This document shows, in pieces, positions 36,655 through 45,317 of a stretch of 64,000 nucleotides of DNA. The DNA is taken from the NCBI RefSeq assembly GCF_029167365.1, contig NZ_JARFNM010000001.1, positions 1,480,001-1,544,000 of the forward strand. The letters are read 5' to 3'. Position numbers and translations under genes: made by a program. Every line of letters begins with the position of its first letter. Within the stretch, counting starts at the first letter, position 1. The notes under the pieces were generated by a model, which ran no database searches, was not told the DNA's origin, and saw only the letters and a list, made by a program, of their open reading frames with translations. The stretch is from Amygdalobacter nucleatus. Its GTDB lineage: Bacteria > Bacillota > Clostridia > Saccharofermentanales > Fastidiosipilaceae.

Positions 36655-37365
36655 ATGGCGGAATTAGAAAAACCAAATGAAGTAGCTGAAGAAAATAGCG
36701 TAAAAGACGCTACAAGGATTGCATCTAATGCAGTTGTTGAACAAGTTAAGGATGCACCAGCTGAAGCTGTACACGACAAAGCTGTATCTGAAAATAAAGA
36801 AGCTATGCCAGGCACTACAACCGACACTAGCGTAGATAGTAAATCTGAACCAGAAGGTTCACCAAAAGAAAAAGCTAACGCACAAGAAACTAACGCTACA
36901 AAATCAGAAACAAAAGTAGAAAAAGAATCAACGCCTGTTTTTACAAGCTCAGATGTAAGGACTGAGTCTACCCATTCTGGCTCTTTCTTCTTACGTCTAT
37001 TATTCATATTAGTAGCTGTCATTGCTTTGCCACTCTGTTTGGCTTTCGCTTTGACTGGACTTAGCTTGATCTTAGCTACATTAGCGCTTTTCTTTGCTTG
37101 TTTTGTCGCAGTAACTGGTGTCTTTTACCATGACTTCTTGACTTTTTTCCAAATAAACTCACTTGATAGAATGATAAGCTTTGATGCTATCCCTTATCTT
37201 CAGCAATATTACGATCTGTTACCTGAGCCATATCGCTTTGCTCTAGCAATTGTTATCGTGATTTTAGCTGCATTCTTTGTGCTGGGATTGGCTTTCCTCT
37301 TCCTAAAATTGGCTAAGTCAATCTGGCATGGCATGGGCAACTGGCGTTGGAAATTAAGCAAATAA
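36655..37365 (+). CDS. Acidic membrane protein, unknown function
   Basis: The 236-residue protein has an N-terminal ~115-residue low-complexity, acidic part rich in Glu, Lys, Ala and Thr, then two strong hydrophobic segments (about 118-160), a loop, and a third (about 200-222), ending in a basic tail (WHGMGNWRWKLSK). Its composition resembles the tail of the preceding lipoprotein. No family was recognised; it closes the plus-strand envelope locus. Confidence 0.6.
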   Translation: MAELEKPNEVAEENSVKDATRIASNAVVEQVKDAPAEAVHDKAVSENKEAMPGTTTDTSVDSKSEPEGSPKEKANAQETNATKSETKVEKESTPVFTSSDVRTESTHSGSFFLRLLFILVAVIALPLCLAFALTGLSLILATLALFFACFVAVTGVFYHDFLTFFQINSLDRMISFDAIPYLQQYYDLLPEPYRFALAIVIVILAAFFVLGLAFLFLKLAKSIWHGMGNWRWKLSK

Positions 37366-37380
37366 AATTATATGTTGTCG

Positions 37381-37520
37381 CACAAAAAGCTCACTTGCGC
37401 ACACAACAGATGGGTGTCAAAAGCCCGTCATCAGTACGTTAGGCGTACTAAAAGCTAGCTTGGCTATAAGTGCAACTTAACACATGGCTCATCGGCACGC
37501 AAAATCTCTAATTGATGAGC
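37381..37520. other. Hairpin-rich non-coding segment
   Basis: About five inverted repeats lie close together: GTTGTcGCAC/GCGCacACAAC (37384-37418), GATGGG/CCC (37420-37442), AGTACG/CGTACT (37433-37452), AGCTAGC and GCTCATC/GATGAGC (37483-37520). No coding frame runs through. It could be a structured RNA or just remnants; no known RNA family was recognised. Confidence 0.4.
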
Positions 37521-37528
37521 AAAAAAGC

Positions 37529-37575
37529 AACTCCCAATTATGTATCCAGACTGTTCTGGTCATAACTGGGAGTTT
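37529..37575. terminator. Bidirectional terminator between the envelope locus and glyS
   Basis: AACTCCCA-ATTATG and CATAA-CTGGGAGTT form a strong stem. T-rich tails are present on both sides (TTTTATTATT on the plus strand, TTTTTT on the minus strand), so it can serve both converging transcripts. Confidence 0.85.
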
Positions 37576-37601
37576 TATTATTAAGCTAATTTTTCGTGCT
37601 T

Positions 37602-39047
37602 TTACAACAAGTTATTGACTTGCAAATGCTCATCCAACCAAGCTGTTAAAGCTTTGATTGGCACTCTAACCTGACTCATCGTATCACGCTCACGAATTGT
37701 CACAGCCTCATCCTCAGCTGATTCAAAGTCGTAAGTTACACAATATGGTGTACCAATCTCATCTTGACGGCGATAACGCTTACCAATGGACTGACGGCTA
37801 TCAAATTCGCAGCTGAAATGCTTAGCTAAGTCACGATAAATTGGCATAGCAGCATCTTTCAGCTTATTGCTGAGTGGCAATACGGCAACTTTAATCGGAG
37901 CTAAGGACGGATGGAAGTGCATGACCGTTCTTGTTTCGCCATTCTCTAATTGTTCATCTTCATAAGCTGAACACAACACAGCCAAAGTCAAACGATCAGC
38001 GCCCAAAGATGGCTCAACAACATAAGGAATGTATTTCTCATTTGTCTCTGCATCAAAGTAGCTCAAATCTTGTTTGGCAAAAGTCTGATGTTGCTTAAGG
38101 TCATAATCTGTGCGGTCAGCAATACCCCAAATTTCGCCCCAACCGAATGGGAACAAAAATTCAGCATCGCTGGTAGCTTGTGAATAGAAGCTTAATTCTT
38201 CTTGGCTGTGGTCACGGAAACGTAACTCATCGGCTCTTAAGCCCAAATCAAGCAAGAACTTGTAGCAATAATCTTTCCAATATTTGAACCACTCCAAAGA
38301 CGTACCTGGCTTACAGAAGAACTCTAGCTCCATCTGCTCAAATTCACGCGTACGGAAAGTAAAATTACCTGGTGTAATTTCATTACGGAAAGACTTACCA
38401 ATCTGACAAATACCAAATGGTAGCTTCAAACGCATAGCTCTCTGTACATTCAAGAAATTAACGAAGATACCTTGAGCTGTTTCTGGCCGCAAATAAAGCT
38501 CCGTTGCACTGTCCTCTGTTACACCCTGATGTGTCTTAAACATCATATTGAAGCGGCGAATTGGCGTATAGTCTAACTTACCGCAATTTGGGCAAACGAT
38601 ATTATAAGTTTCAATATATTGACTGAGTTGCTCGTTGCTAGCACCTTCAATTTGTAAATCAGCTAGTTCCGGTTGAGCCTCAGCATTTGCTTTAACAAAG
38701 TCCTCAACCAAGTTATCAGCTCTGTAACGGCTCTTACAAGTCTTACAGTCAATCAATGGGTCATTAAAATTGCCAACGTGACCTGACGCCTGCCAGACAG
38801 TTGGATTCATCAAGATAGCGGCATCCAAGCCCACATTGTATTCATTCTCAAGATTGAAACGTTTCCACCAAGCAGCTTTCAAATTGTTCTTGAGGAGTAC
38901 GCCCAATGGGCCGTAATCCCAAGCATTGGCTAAGCCACCATAAATATCAGAACCAGGGAAAACAAAGCCACGTGTTTTGCAAAGTGCGACTAACTTCTCC
39001 ATGGTTAAGCCATTTTTGTTTTGGCCTTTAATCTTCTCAATAGGCAT
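37602..39047 (-). CDS. glyS: Glycyl-tRNA synthetase (alpha2 type)
   Basis: The 481-residue class II synthetase charges tRNA-Gly. Motifs: [14 protein letters not shown] at the start, CPNCG zinc pair in the insert, motif 2 in [21 protein letters not shown], the [13 protein letters not shown] loop and [10 protein letters not shown] motif 3. It is the single-chain archaeal/Firmicutes-type enzyme rather than the GlyQ/GlyS heterotetramer. The ATG at 39047 is eight bases after AAGGAAG and follows rpoZ by 13 bases. Confidence 0.95.
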   Translation of the reverse strand: MPIEKIKGQNKNGLTMEKLVALCKTRGFVFPGSDIYGGLANAWDYGPLGVLLKNNLKAAWWKRFNLENEYNVGLDAAILMNPTVWQASGHVGNFNDPLIDCKTCKSRYRADNLVEDFVKANAEAQPELADLQIEGASNEQLSQYIETYNIVCPNCGKLDYTPIRRFNMMFKTHQGVTEDSATELYLRPETAQGIFVNFLNVQRAMRLKLPFGICQIGKSFRNEITPGNFTFRTREFEQMELEFFCKPGTSLEWFKYWKDYCYKFLLDLGLRADELRFRDHSQEELSFYSQATSDAEFLFPFGWGEIWGIADRTDYDLKQHQTFAKQDLSYFDAETNEKYIPYVVEPSLGADRLTLAVLCSAYEDEQLENGETRTVMHFHPSLAPIKVAVLPLSNKLKDAAMPIYRDLAKHFSCEFDSRQSIGKRYRRQDEIGTPYCVTYDFESAEDEAVTIRERDTMSQVRVPIKALTAWLDEHLQVNNLL

Positions 39048-39060
39048 ATGTCAAGCTTCC

Positions 39061-39519
39061 TTACTCGTCGTATTCGTTTGAATCTGCATCTTCGTCATCA
39101 AGCTCAGCACTGATCATATCTTCCAAGCTCTCAGTGTTTGCTTGATCCATAACATCGGAATTAGGCTCTGGCTCGTTCTCAGCTTCAGCAGCTGGGGCTA
39201 TAGCTTCAGTTGGCTTGACGAACGTTTCAGCATTAGCTTTCTCTTCCATATCTTGGAAGCGTTGCTCACGTTCTTGACGCTTACGCGCTACTACCTCTGG
39301 CTTCAAAGGAATAGCTGGACGTACTGGTTGCATAACAGCAACAACTGTATCATCAGCGAACTCTTCACAGGCTACACTAACCTCATTTTTGCTGTCAGTT
39401 TTCAAAAGTGGCAGACCACCGTTCACTAATTGGCGACTGCGTTTGGAAATAGCAATTGCTAAGCAATAACGATTTTCGACATGTTTGAGTAATTTCTCAA
39501 TAGGTGGATCAACTAACAT
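39061..39519 (-). CDS. rpoZ: RNA polymerase omega subunit with long acidic tail
   Basis: Residues 1-65 match omega: PPIEKLLKHVENRYCLAIAISKRSRQL and the following ACEEFADDTVV. Omega usually has 60-100 residues; here ~85 more follow, basic at first (RKRQEREQRF) and then Glu/Asp/Ala-rich, ending DDEDADSNEYDE. Omega helps assemble the polymerase. The start has AAGGAG seven bases upstream. It precedes glyS as a likely operon. Confidence 0.85.
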   Translation of the reverse strand: MLVDPPIEKLLKHVENRYCLAIAISKRSRQLVNGGLPLLKTDSKNEVSVACEEFADDTVVAVMQPVRPAIPLKPEVVARKRQEREQRFQDMEEKANAETFVKPTEAIAPAAEAENEPEPNSDVMDQANTESLEDMISAELDDEDADSNEYDE

Positions 39520-39583
39520 CTTTTCGCTCCTTCTGACACGTACACTAAGTTAATATTATAATTTTTCTAAAGCAATAAGTCAA

Positions 39584-39655
39584 AGTTTCGACGTAAATTG
39601 TGCTTGACAAGTTTCGACGTAAATTGTGCTTGACAAGCTTCGACGTGCATCTTGC
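39584..39655 (+). repeat. 26-bp tandem repeat carrying -35 boxes
   Basis: The unit AGTTTCGACGTAAATTGTGC TTGACA repeats with 26-base spacing (starts 39584, 39610, 39636; third copy diverges after GACGT). Two copies end in a perfect TTGACA (39604-39609 and 39630-39635). Confidence 0.85.
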
Positions 39656-39658
39656 TAT
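39630..39658 (+). promoter_or_regulatory. Promoter formed by the repeat
   Basis: TTGACA (39630-39635) and TGCTAT (39653-39658) are exactly 17 bases apart. It points toward tmcAL, 170 bases downstream. Confidence 0.5.
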
Positions 39659-39783
39659 TAATCAGTGATAATTTCACCCCTGTAACTAACCAATTAAAAT
39701 TTCAGCTCTGCTTATTCAAACAGAACAAGCTAGGCGCGTAATAATTAATTATCCTAGTTGAGCTTCTTTTCACTTCGCTTATC

Positions 39784-39804
39784 ACTGTATAATTAGTATA
39801 CAGT
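39784..39804. promoter_or_regulatory. Palindrome over a TATAAT box upstream of tmcAL
   Basis: ACTGTATA (39784-39791) and TATACAGT (39797-39804) are exact inverted repeats, with TATAAT (39788-39793) overlapping the left arm. It suggests a repressed promoter for tmcAL. Confidence 0.5.
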
Positions 39805-39827
39805 TTTAATAGTCGGAGTAAATTAAA

Positions 39828-41291
39828 TTGAAAGTTGCAGCTTTAATCGTCGAATACAATCCTTTACATAACGGTCACTTATACCAAATCAAGGCCGCAC
39901 GTTCTTTAGTTGGGCCTAGAGGTACCATCATTGCCATCATGTCTGGCAGCTTTTGTCAGCGGGGCGAGCTTGCCTGTTTAGACAAAGGGACACGGGCCAA
40001 GCTGGCTGTCGAATTAGGCGTTGATTTGGTGCTGGAGCTACCTGCCTTAGCTGTCCTAGCCTCGGCCAATTATTTTGCCAAAGCGGCTATCAGCCTAATT
40101 AACAGTTTGAATTGTGTCGATTATGTCGTTGTAGGCATCGAAAGTGAACAGCCGAATTTGCTTCAAGCTCTAGCTGAATTACTTAGCGAACTTAATCCTG
40201 ACGTAAGCTTAGGCAAAATAAACAACCCCTCTGACTTTGCCCTAGCTCTAAAAGCCAAACTTAAAGCTGGCCAGGCTTATCCGCTTGCTTTAAGTGATTT
40301 ACTCGGAAGCTCCCCCTATCTTGAGCAATTAAAGGCCAAACTAAATACTGACTGTAAGTTAGATGACCTTAATAATGAAATAACTGATACATTACAAAAA
40401 GCCAATAACATTCTGGCCTTAAGCTATCTACAAGCCAAATTAACCTTGCCTAAGCCTAGCAATGCCTGGCAATTCAAGTTCTTAAAGCGCCAAACTGGAC
40501 CTGACTTTAATAGCGCGCATCAAATTCGTAAGCTTATCCAAGCCAATACTGGCTCTATCAGCAATCTGTTGGCTAACTTACTGCCTTATCTGCCAGCTTT
40601 GAGTCTGGCCAAAATCATCCAAGCAGCCCAAGCTGAGGCGCTTATGACTGAAGCTAATCTAGCCGAGCCACTTCTAGGCGAGTTAGCTAAAACTAGCTTG
40701 CTTAGGGATAAAGCCGCCAAGCAAATTGATGTTAAAAGATTAGATGCTACAAGCTTCGACGTTGCAAGCTTAGACATTAAAAGCTCAAGCACGCCAACCT
40801 TAACTAATAGCCAAATTAGCTTTGCTAACCGCTTTCAAATAGAAAGCAAACAACTTGCCAAATATCTGTCTAGCGAAGCTATAGATATGCCCAAATTGCT
40901 AGCTAACGAGCTGAGTCACAAGAGCTTAACTCTGGCTAATTGCAAACGTAAATTGCTATTAAATTTATTAAATTTGCCGAATTATTCATTGGCAGAATTG
41001 AACGAATTAACTAGCCACGCTCACTATCTCCGCGTCCTAGCATATAGTAATTATCCTGGTCGGGCTTTGTTAAAGCGCTTATCACAAACAGCTACTTGTC
41101 CAATCATCATGCGTTTCAGTGATTTTTATGAAAAACAAAATTACCCTCTGAGTGAAACGGCTTTTTACGAAACGGCTGATGCAGATTATCGGGCAACTAA
41201 CTATTACGCCTGTCTCAGTCACAATCCTAACGCTTTGGATAACAAGCTAGTTCTCACGCCGATCAAGGTTAAGCGAAAGAAGCATCAATAA
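39828..41291 (+). CDS. tmcAL: tRNA(Met) cytidine acetate ligase
   Basis: The 487-residue protein adds acetate to the wobble cytidine of elongator tRNA-Met. The nucleotidyltransferase signature is VEYNPLHNGHLYQI at the start, with the later IMSGSFCQRGE, the LELPALAVLASA loop and the C-terminal ISTLSK-like domain. Family members are ~390-420 residues; here inserts around residues 95-190 and 280-350 (Ser/Leu/Lys-rich) lengthen it. The start is TTG with GGAG nine bases upstream. Confidence 0.85.
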   Translation: MKVAALIVEYNPLHNGHLYQIKAARSLVGPRGTIIAIMSGSFCQRGELACLDKGTRAKLAVELGVDLVLELPALAVLASANYFAKAAISLINSLNCVDYVVVGIESEQPNLLQALAELLSELNPDVSLGKINNPSDFALALKAKLKAGQAYPLALSDLLGSSPYLEQLKAKLNTDCKLDDLNNEITDTLQKANNILALSYLQAKLTLPKPSNAWQFKFLKRQTGPDFNSAHQIRKLIQANTGSISNLLANLLPYLPALSLAKIIQAAQAEALMTEANLAEPLLGELAKTSLLRDKAAKQIDVKRLDATSFDVASLDIKSSSTPTLTNSQISFANRFQIESKQLAKYLSSEAIDMPKLLANELSHKSLTLANCKRKLLLNLLNLPNYSLAELNELTSHAHYLRVLAYSNYPGRALLKRLSQTATCPIIMRFSDFYEKQNYPLSETAFYETADADYRATNYYACLSHNPNALDNKLVLTPIKVKRKKHQ

Positions 41292-41304
41292 AGCCCCTAA
41301 CTCT

Positions 41305-41330
41305 GTGCTATGTTAAAAAGACATAGCACT
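41305..41330 (+). terminator. Hairpin after tmcAL
   Basis: GTGCTATGT (41305-41313) and ACATAGCAC (41321-41329) form a perfect 9-bp stem 14 bases after the stop. No direct T-run follows, though TTTTTT occurs ~30 bases on. Confidence 0.5.
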
Positions 41331-41415
41331 TAAAAAGTCACGAGCTTTTTTAGAATAGAGGCTTAATTTCTAGAGCTTTATTTCTGAAGCTTTATGCTGA
41401 CGCCTGAGACTTAAT

Positions 41416-43275
41416 TTATAAGCTTTTCCTCGCTAAATATTTGGCTAATGGGCCAAAGTAGAACACCAACAATGCCAGCATATAAACGCACTGCCAAATT
41501 GTCACAATTAACGCCATATTGCCTTCCTTAAAGTCGAATGTAAATGTGAAGCCATTACCCACAAAGACAAGCAAAACTAAAGGTAAAGCTACGATCAGTA
41601 GGCCACCGAAATTGATCAGTATGCGCTTAAAGCCTTTCAATTGCCTGACTAATTCTGTTTCCAAATCGAAATCAAATTTGGCCGTATAGGCTGCCACAAT
41701 TAAAGCACTCACCAATATGGAAATTTGCAATGCCAAAGTATAGGCAATAATCAAAGCAGCTAAGCTAAATTGCATGCCAAAGCAAAGCAAGCAAACAACG
41801 ACGCCAAGTATGATCATTGCTTCGATAATGGCACAATAGTAAATAAAGCCACGTTTCAATTTCACTTGTAAATACGTCTGCATCTTCAAAGGCATAGTTC
41901 TATAAAAGATGAAGTTACGGCCATCACGCAAAATTTCAGCATTTGCCATTGAACTCAGATTAGTCAAAACTAAGGCAAAGGTAATAGCAATAAGAATGCC
42001 AAACACCGCCCCATTCTTGAAGCTAACCTCAGCCAACGCCGTCTTATTCTGCGCAATGAACTTAGCAACATCAGCCAATTTAAAGCCATTTTTGCTAGCA
42101 GCTCCTATACCACCAATAAAGAAGCAGACAACTATGTAAAGCGGCATCAACAAAGGTGTTAATGTAAAGTTAGTAAACAAGTTTGGGGTTCGCTTAACTA
42201 AGCACTTATCAACGTAGGCCAAACTCTTATATGGCGAACGCACTTTCAATTCAGTCTTAATTTCTTGCCTAGTCATTACCTTTTTAGCACTATTACCAGC
42301 ACCCTGTAAGCTTCTGATAATTGGCAAATAATTAGCGCTGGCATATTTGAATAAAGCAACCAAGAGTAACTCTACCACTATAACACTTAAGGCTAGGTAT
42401 AAATAAGCCGTAACGGTATTAGCGCCAAAAATTTGTTCGGCCAAAAAGCCCGGCAAACTAAACAAGTTAAAAACGTTAAGTAAAATTTTGCCCCAAATCG
42501 AATTGGCTGTCATAAAAGTGTTAGTAATAGCTAAAGCAGAACCTGTGTTTTTGCTAAAATTGGCAACGAGCTGCGAGCCTGCACCAATACAGATGAAGAA
42601 GACAAGCATCACGCTACTAGCTACTTTAACAAAGCGATCACGATTTTTGAAAAATTTCACCTTGCTGATTAGGAGAAAGAGCAAGAAGAGTAAAACGATT
42701 TTGGATGAAATACAGCAGAGAATAACGTAAATCACACCTCTAACAACTAGATCAGCTGAATAGTGACCGCTCCAAGCCGCGCCTAAGAACAAAGCCAAAA
42801 ATATTGGTAAATCTAAAAGCATATTGCCATAGGCAAATTGCCAGAATTTGGCTTTGACCAAATCACGATCCTTAAATGGCAAAGTCATGTAATAAATGAC
42901 ATCATCACTCATAAATAACATGCTTATGCTACTTGTAAAGGAAAGGAACAAAGTCGTCATAAACAGTGTCATGGTGACCATCTTAGCTAATACAAGCGGC
43001 CCTGCAGCTTCGCCCATGCTTAAACCAAGCATGGCAAATAAAAAGGCTAAAAAGCAAATACCTAAAAGCAACTGAATGACTTTGGTTGGAATAAAAGCAA
43101 GCTTTCTTTTAATGAACTGCCAAATAGAATTGGTTTGTAATTTCAGAGCCAAATTGCTTCTGTTTTCTGCCTTATTAGAAACGGCACTTTTGGTAAAAGC
43201 ATCCATCTCGCCGTTAAAAACGCTATATAGCAAAGCTCGGAAGGGGGTGCGAACTTTTAATATTTTCTTGTCCAT
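41416..43275 (-). CDS. ABC-2-type exporter permease
   Basis: The 619-residue membrane protein has about twelve hydrophobic segments in two sets of six, with a charged cytoplasmic loop around residues 320-380 (MTRQEIKTELKVRSPYKSL). The layout resembles large Firmicutes exporter permeases paired with a single ATPase. It follows the ATPase gene by 54 bases. The substrate is unknown. Confidence 0.75.
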   Translation of the reverse strand: MDKKILKVRTPFRALLYSVFNGEMDAFTKSAVSNKAENRSNLALKLQTNSIWQFIKRKLAFIPTKVIQLLLGICFLAFLFAMLGLSMGEAAGPLVLAKMVTMTLFMTTLFLSFTSSISMLFMSDDVIYYMTLPFKDRDLVKAKFWQFAYGNMLLDLPIFLALFLGAAWSGHYSADLVVRGVIYVILCCISSKIVLLFLLFLLISKVKFFKNRDRFVKVASSVMLVFFICIGAGSQLVANFSKNTGSALAITNTFMTANSIWGKILLNVFNLFSLPGFLAEQIFGANTVTAYLYLALSVIVVELLLVALFKYASANYLPIIRSLQGAGNSAKKVMTRQEIKTELKVRSPYKSLAYVDKCLVKRTPNLFTNFTLTPLLMPLYIVVCFFIGGIGAASKNGFKLADVAKFIAQNKTALAEVSFKNGAVFGILIAITFALVLTNLSSMANAEILRDGRNFIFYRTMPLKMQTYLQVKLKRGFIYYCAIIEAMIILGVVVCLLCFGMQFSLAALIIAYTLALQISILVSALIVAAYTAKFDFDLETELVRQLKGFKRILINFGGLLIVALPLVLLVFVGNGFTFTFDFKEGNMALIVTIWQCVYMLALLVFYFGPLAKYLARKSL

Positions 43276-43329
43276 TTTCTGATCCTTTATCTACCTGGAA
43301 TGAATATTAGTGCTCTTAGCTGCCTAAAA

Positions 43330-44082
43330 TCACTCAGCTTGGGCTACTTCTACACTGTCCTCGTTGTTGGTCAACTCTAAGAACAGGTCTTCTAAGGAAG
43401 CATCTTCATTCATATTGGCTCTCAGCTCAGCAACTGTGCCAACGAAAACAATTTGGCCTTTGTTGATTACGCAAATTCGGTCAACTAATTTCTCGGCCAC
43501 TTCCAAAACGTGGGTTGAGAATAAGACGATATTGCCTTTGTCTGCATGTTCACGCATCTTCTGTTTCATCTCAAAAGCTGAGCGTGGATCCAAGCCAACC
43601 ATCGGTTCATCCAAGATCCAAACTTTCGGATTGATTAGTAAGGCACCCATGACCATCATCTTCTGGCGCATACCATGGGAATAGCTGTTTATTTCTGAAG
43701 CTAAATCTTTCTCCATGCCAAAGTTAACTACCAGTTGATTAATTCTTTCCATGCGTTCTTTGGCTGGCACTTGATAAACGTCGGCCATGAAGCGCAAAAA
43801 CTCATAACCTTTCAAGCGTAAGAGGTTGTCTGGGCTATCGCTGACATAAGCAAACTCGCGTTTGTAGTTCTCTTGATCTTCTTGCAATTTTTTGCCATTG
43901 ATTGTAATTTCGCCCTCATCTTGTTGCAAGATACCGACGATCATTTTGAGCAAGGTACTCTTGCCGGCACCGTTCGGGCCCAAGATACCCATAATCTCGC
44001 CATCATTAATCTGCAAATTCATATTGTTGCAGGCTTTCTTCTTGCCGTCATAAGATTTGCTTAAATTACGAATTTCAATCAT
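43330..44082 (-). CDS. ABC transporter ATP-binding protein
   Basis: The 250-residue ATPase has Walker A GPNGAGKSTLL, the signature SYSHGMRQK, Walker B VWILDEPMVGLDP and the H-loop LFSTHVLEVAE. It belongs to the drug/lantibiotic-export-like family. The ATG at 44082 is five bases after GGAGG. With the downstream permease it makes a complete exporter. Confidence 0.93.
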   Translation of the reverse strand: MIEIRNLSKSYDGKKKACNNMNLQINDGEIMGILGPNGAGKSTLLKMIVGILQQDEGEITINGKKLQEDQENYKREFAYVSDSPDNLLRLKGYEFLRFMADVYQVPAKERMERINQLVVNFGMEKDLASEINSYSHGMRQKMMVMGALLINPKVWILDEPMVGLDPRSAFEMKQKMREHADKGNIVLFSTHVLEVAEKLVDRICVINKGQIVFVGTVAELRANMNEDASLEDLFLELTNNEDSVEVAQAE

Positions 44083-44094
44083 AAAAACCTCCAC

Positions 44095-44411
44095 TACAAC
44101 GCACTTTAAGCGCCATAGTCTTAACCTCTTTTAGTTCATTATTGTTTAATATCGTTATGATATCACTTTTACGTCTTAAAGCAAATTACAGTAGCTTAAA
44201 GCTTGTTGACAATCATGTTACAAGCAAAGTGAAATGTAGGCGGCCAGTAGGTCAGCAACTTTTTCTAGGGACTTTTGCAGAATAGCAGACAAAAAGAGAG
44301 GTCAAAACTGAAATGCTTCATCAAAGTTGGGACAATAAATAAAAGACTTATGCAAGCATGGACTGACATTAAAGATTTTTGCGTGTCAGTCCTATTCGTT
44401 TTATTTTAATT
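44095..44411. other. Intergenic region with one hairpin
   Basis: A 317-base spacer. GGACTGACA (44360-44368) and TGTCAGTCC (44384-44392) form a 9-bp stem followed on the plus strand by a T-rich tail (TATTCGTTTTATTTT), a likely terminator. No gene was seen ending there on the plus strand; it may also end the ECF remnants on the minus strand. Confidence 0.4.
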
Positions 44412-44832
44412 AAGTCTTTTCAACTATTTTTCAAAAAGCTCAATATACGGTCCTCATTCCCAGAAGCACTAATTTTTTTATTCTCAATTTCTGAAAGCAA
44501 ATAGGCCGTATTGCAAGTTTTAAACATAAGCTCTATATCATGAGTTATGAGTATAACAGGTGTTTCGTTGATTTTCGCTTTAATGGCATCAGCAACAAGA
44601 TCATTCGTTTATGATCCAATCCTGCCGTTGGTTCATCCAGAATTACCAGCTTTGAATCTTTAAGAAAAGCTATAAGAAGTGCCAGCCTCTGCTTTTCCCC
44701 ACCTGATAGATCATGTGGATTCAAAGTTCGTTTATCCCACAATTCCATTTGGACTAAATATTTTTTAACCTTGGCTAAATACGCTTGATCTTTAAACTTG
44801 TTTTTAGGAATAAGCTCCTTTTCAACTTTCAA
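44412..44832 (-). pseudogene. ECF transporter ATPase fragment (EcfA), frameshifted
   Basis: The fragment has the ABC signature LSGGEKQRLALL and Walker B LVILDEPTAGLDHKRM but no Walker A. A one-base shift near 44610 moves the frame to DLVADAIKAKINETP and then VILITHDIELMF (H-loop region), which ends at 44412. The N-terminal ~half is missing; its first codons directly follow the EcfT remnant, so one deletion joined the two genes. Confidence 0.78.
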
Positions 44833-45209
44833 ATGCTTTATAAAGCATAGGAACTAAATAAATTTCAAGGCTATGAATCGGTTTAAAAATGCTAATTCCC
44901 ATGTTTCTAGCCTTTAAGCCTTCCCTGATGGCTGATAAATACTCTTTGTATTCAGGTATAAACCTAAAAAATATAGCCACACCTATGCACAATGTATTTG
45001 GTAAATGAATGCTTCTTAGAGAATATATCATTGTTGAAGTTCCAAAGCCTGACAATATAGTGGCCAATATCCATATAGGAAAAAATCTAAGTATGATAAG
45101 TACCATAGCATACAAAGCACCTATCCAACCATACATAGAAAACTGATTTGAAGTCAACGATACTAATCCAAATAAGGCAATATAAGCTAAAAAAGTTGAA
45201 AACGCTAGG
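44822..45209 (-). pseudogene. ECF transporter transmembrane subunit fragment (EcfT)
   Basis: The readable frame has several hydrophobic segments and the EcfT-type stretch FFRFIPEYKEYLSAIREGLKARNMG, a coupling helix, followed by LEIYLVPMLYKAFE. It stops there and joins EcfA sequence. The N-terminus also lacks a proper start and begins right after the V-ATPase terminator. It is non-functional. Confidence 0.72.
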
Positions 45210-45247
45210 AAAATAAAATCGGCGTAGCTGGTATTACCAATACGCCG
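45210..45247 (-). terminator. Terminator of the V-ATPase operon
   Basis: CGGCGTA and TACGCCG (45220-45247) form a 7-bp stem with inner TGGTA/TACCA pairing, followed on the minus strand by ATTTTATTTT. It is ~70 bases after the ntpD stop. Confidence 0.8.
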
Positions 45248-45317
45248 ATTATTTAAAGAATCAAATTTCTAAGTGAAGCCACCTAATGACTCCCTTGTAT
45301 TCTCTCACGCTTGAAAT

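Noticed and set aside
36630-37022. Minus-strand frame of 130 codons
   Set aside because: It mirrors the acidic low-complexity part of the plus-strand membrane protein and has no ribosome site.
37381-37520. T-box or glycine riboswitch for glyS
   Set aside because: It lies downstream of the 3' end of glyS, not upstream, and lacks T-box sequence marks.
39584-39655. CRISPR-like repeats
   Set aside because: Only three direct copies with no unique spacers between them; it is a simple tandem repeat.
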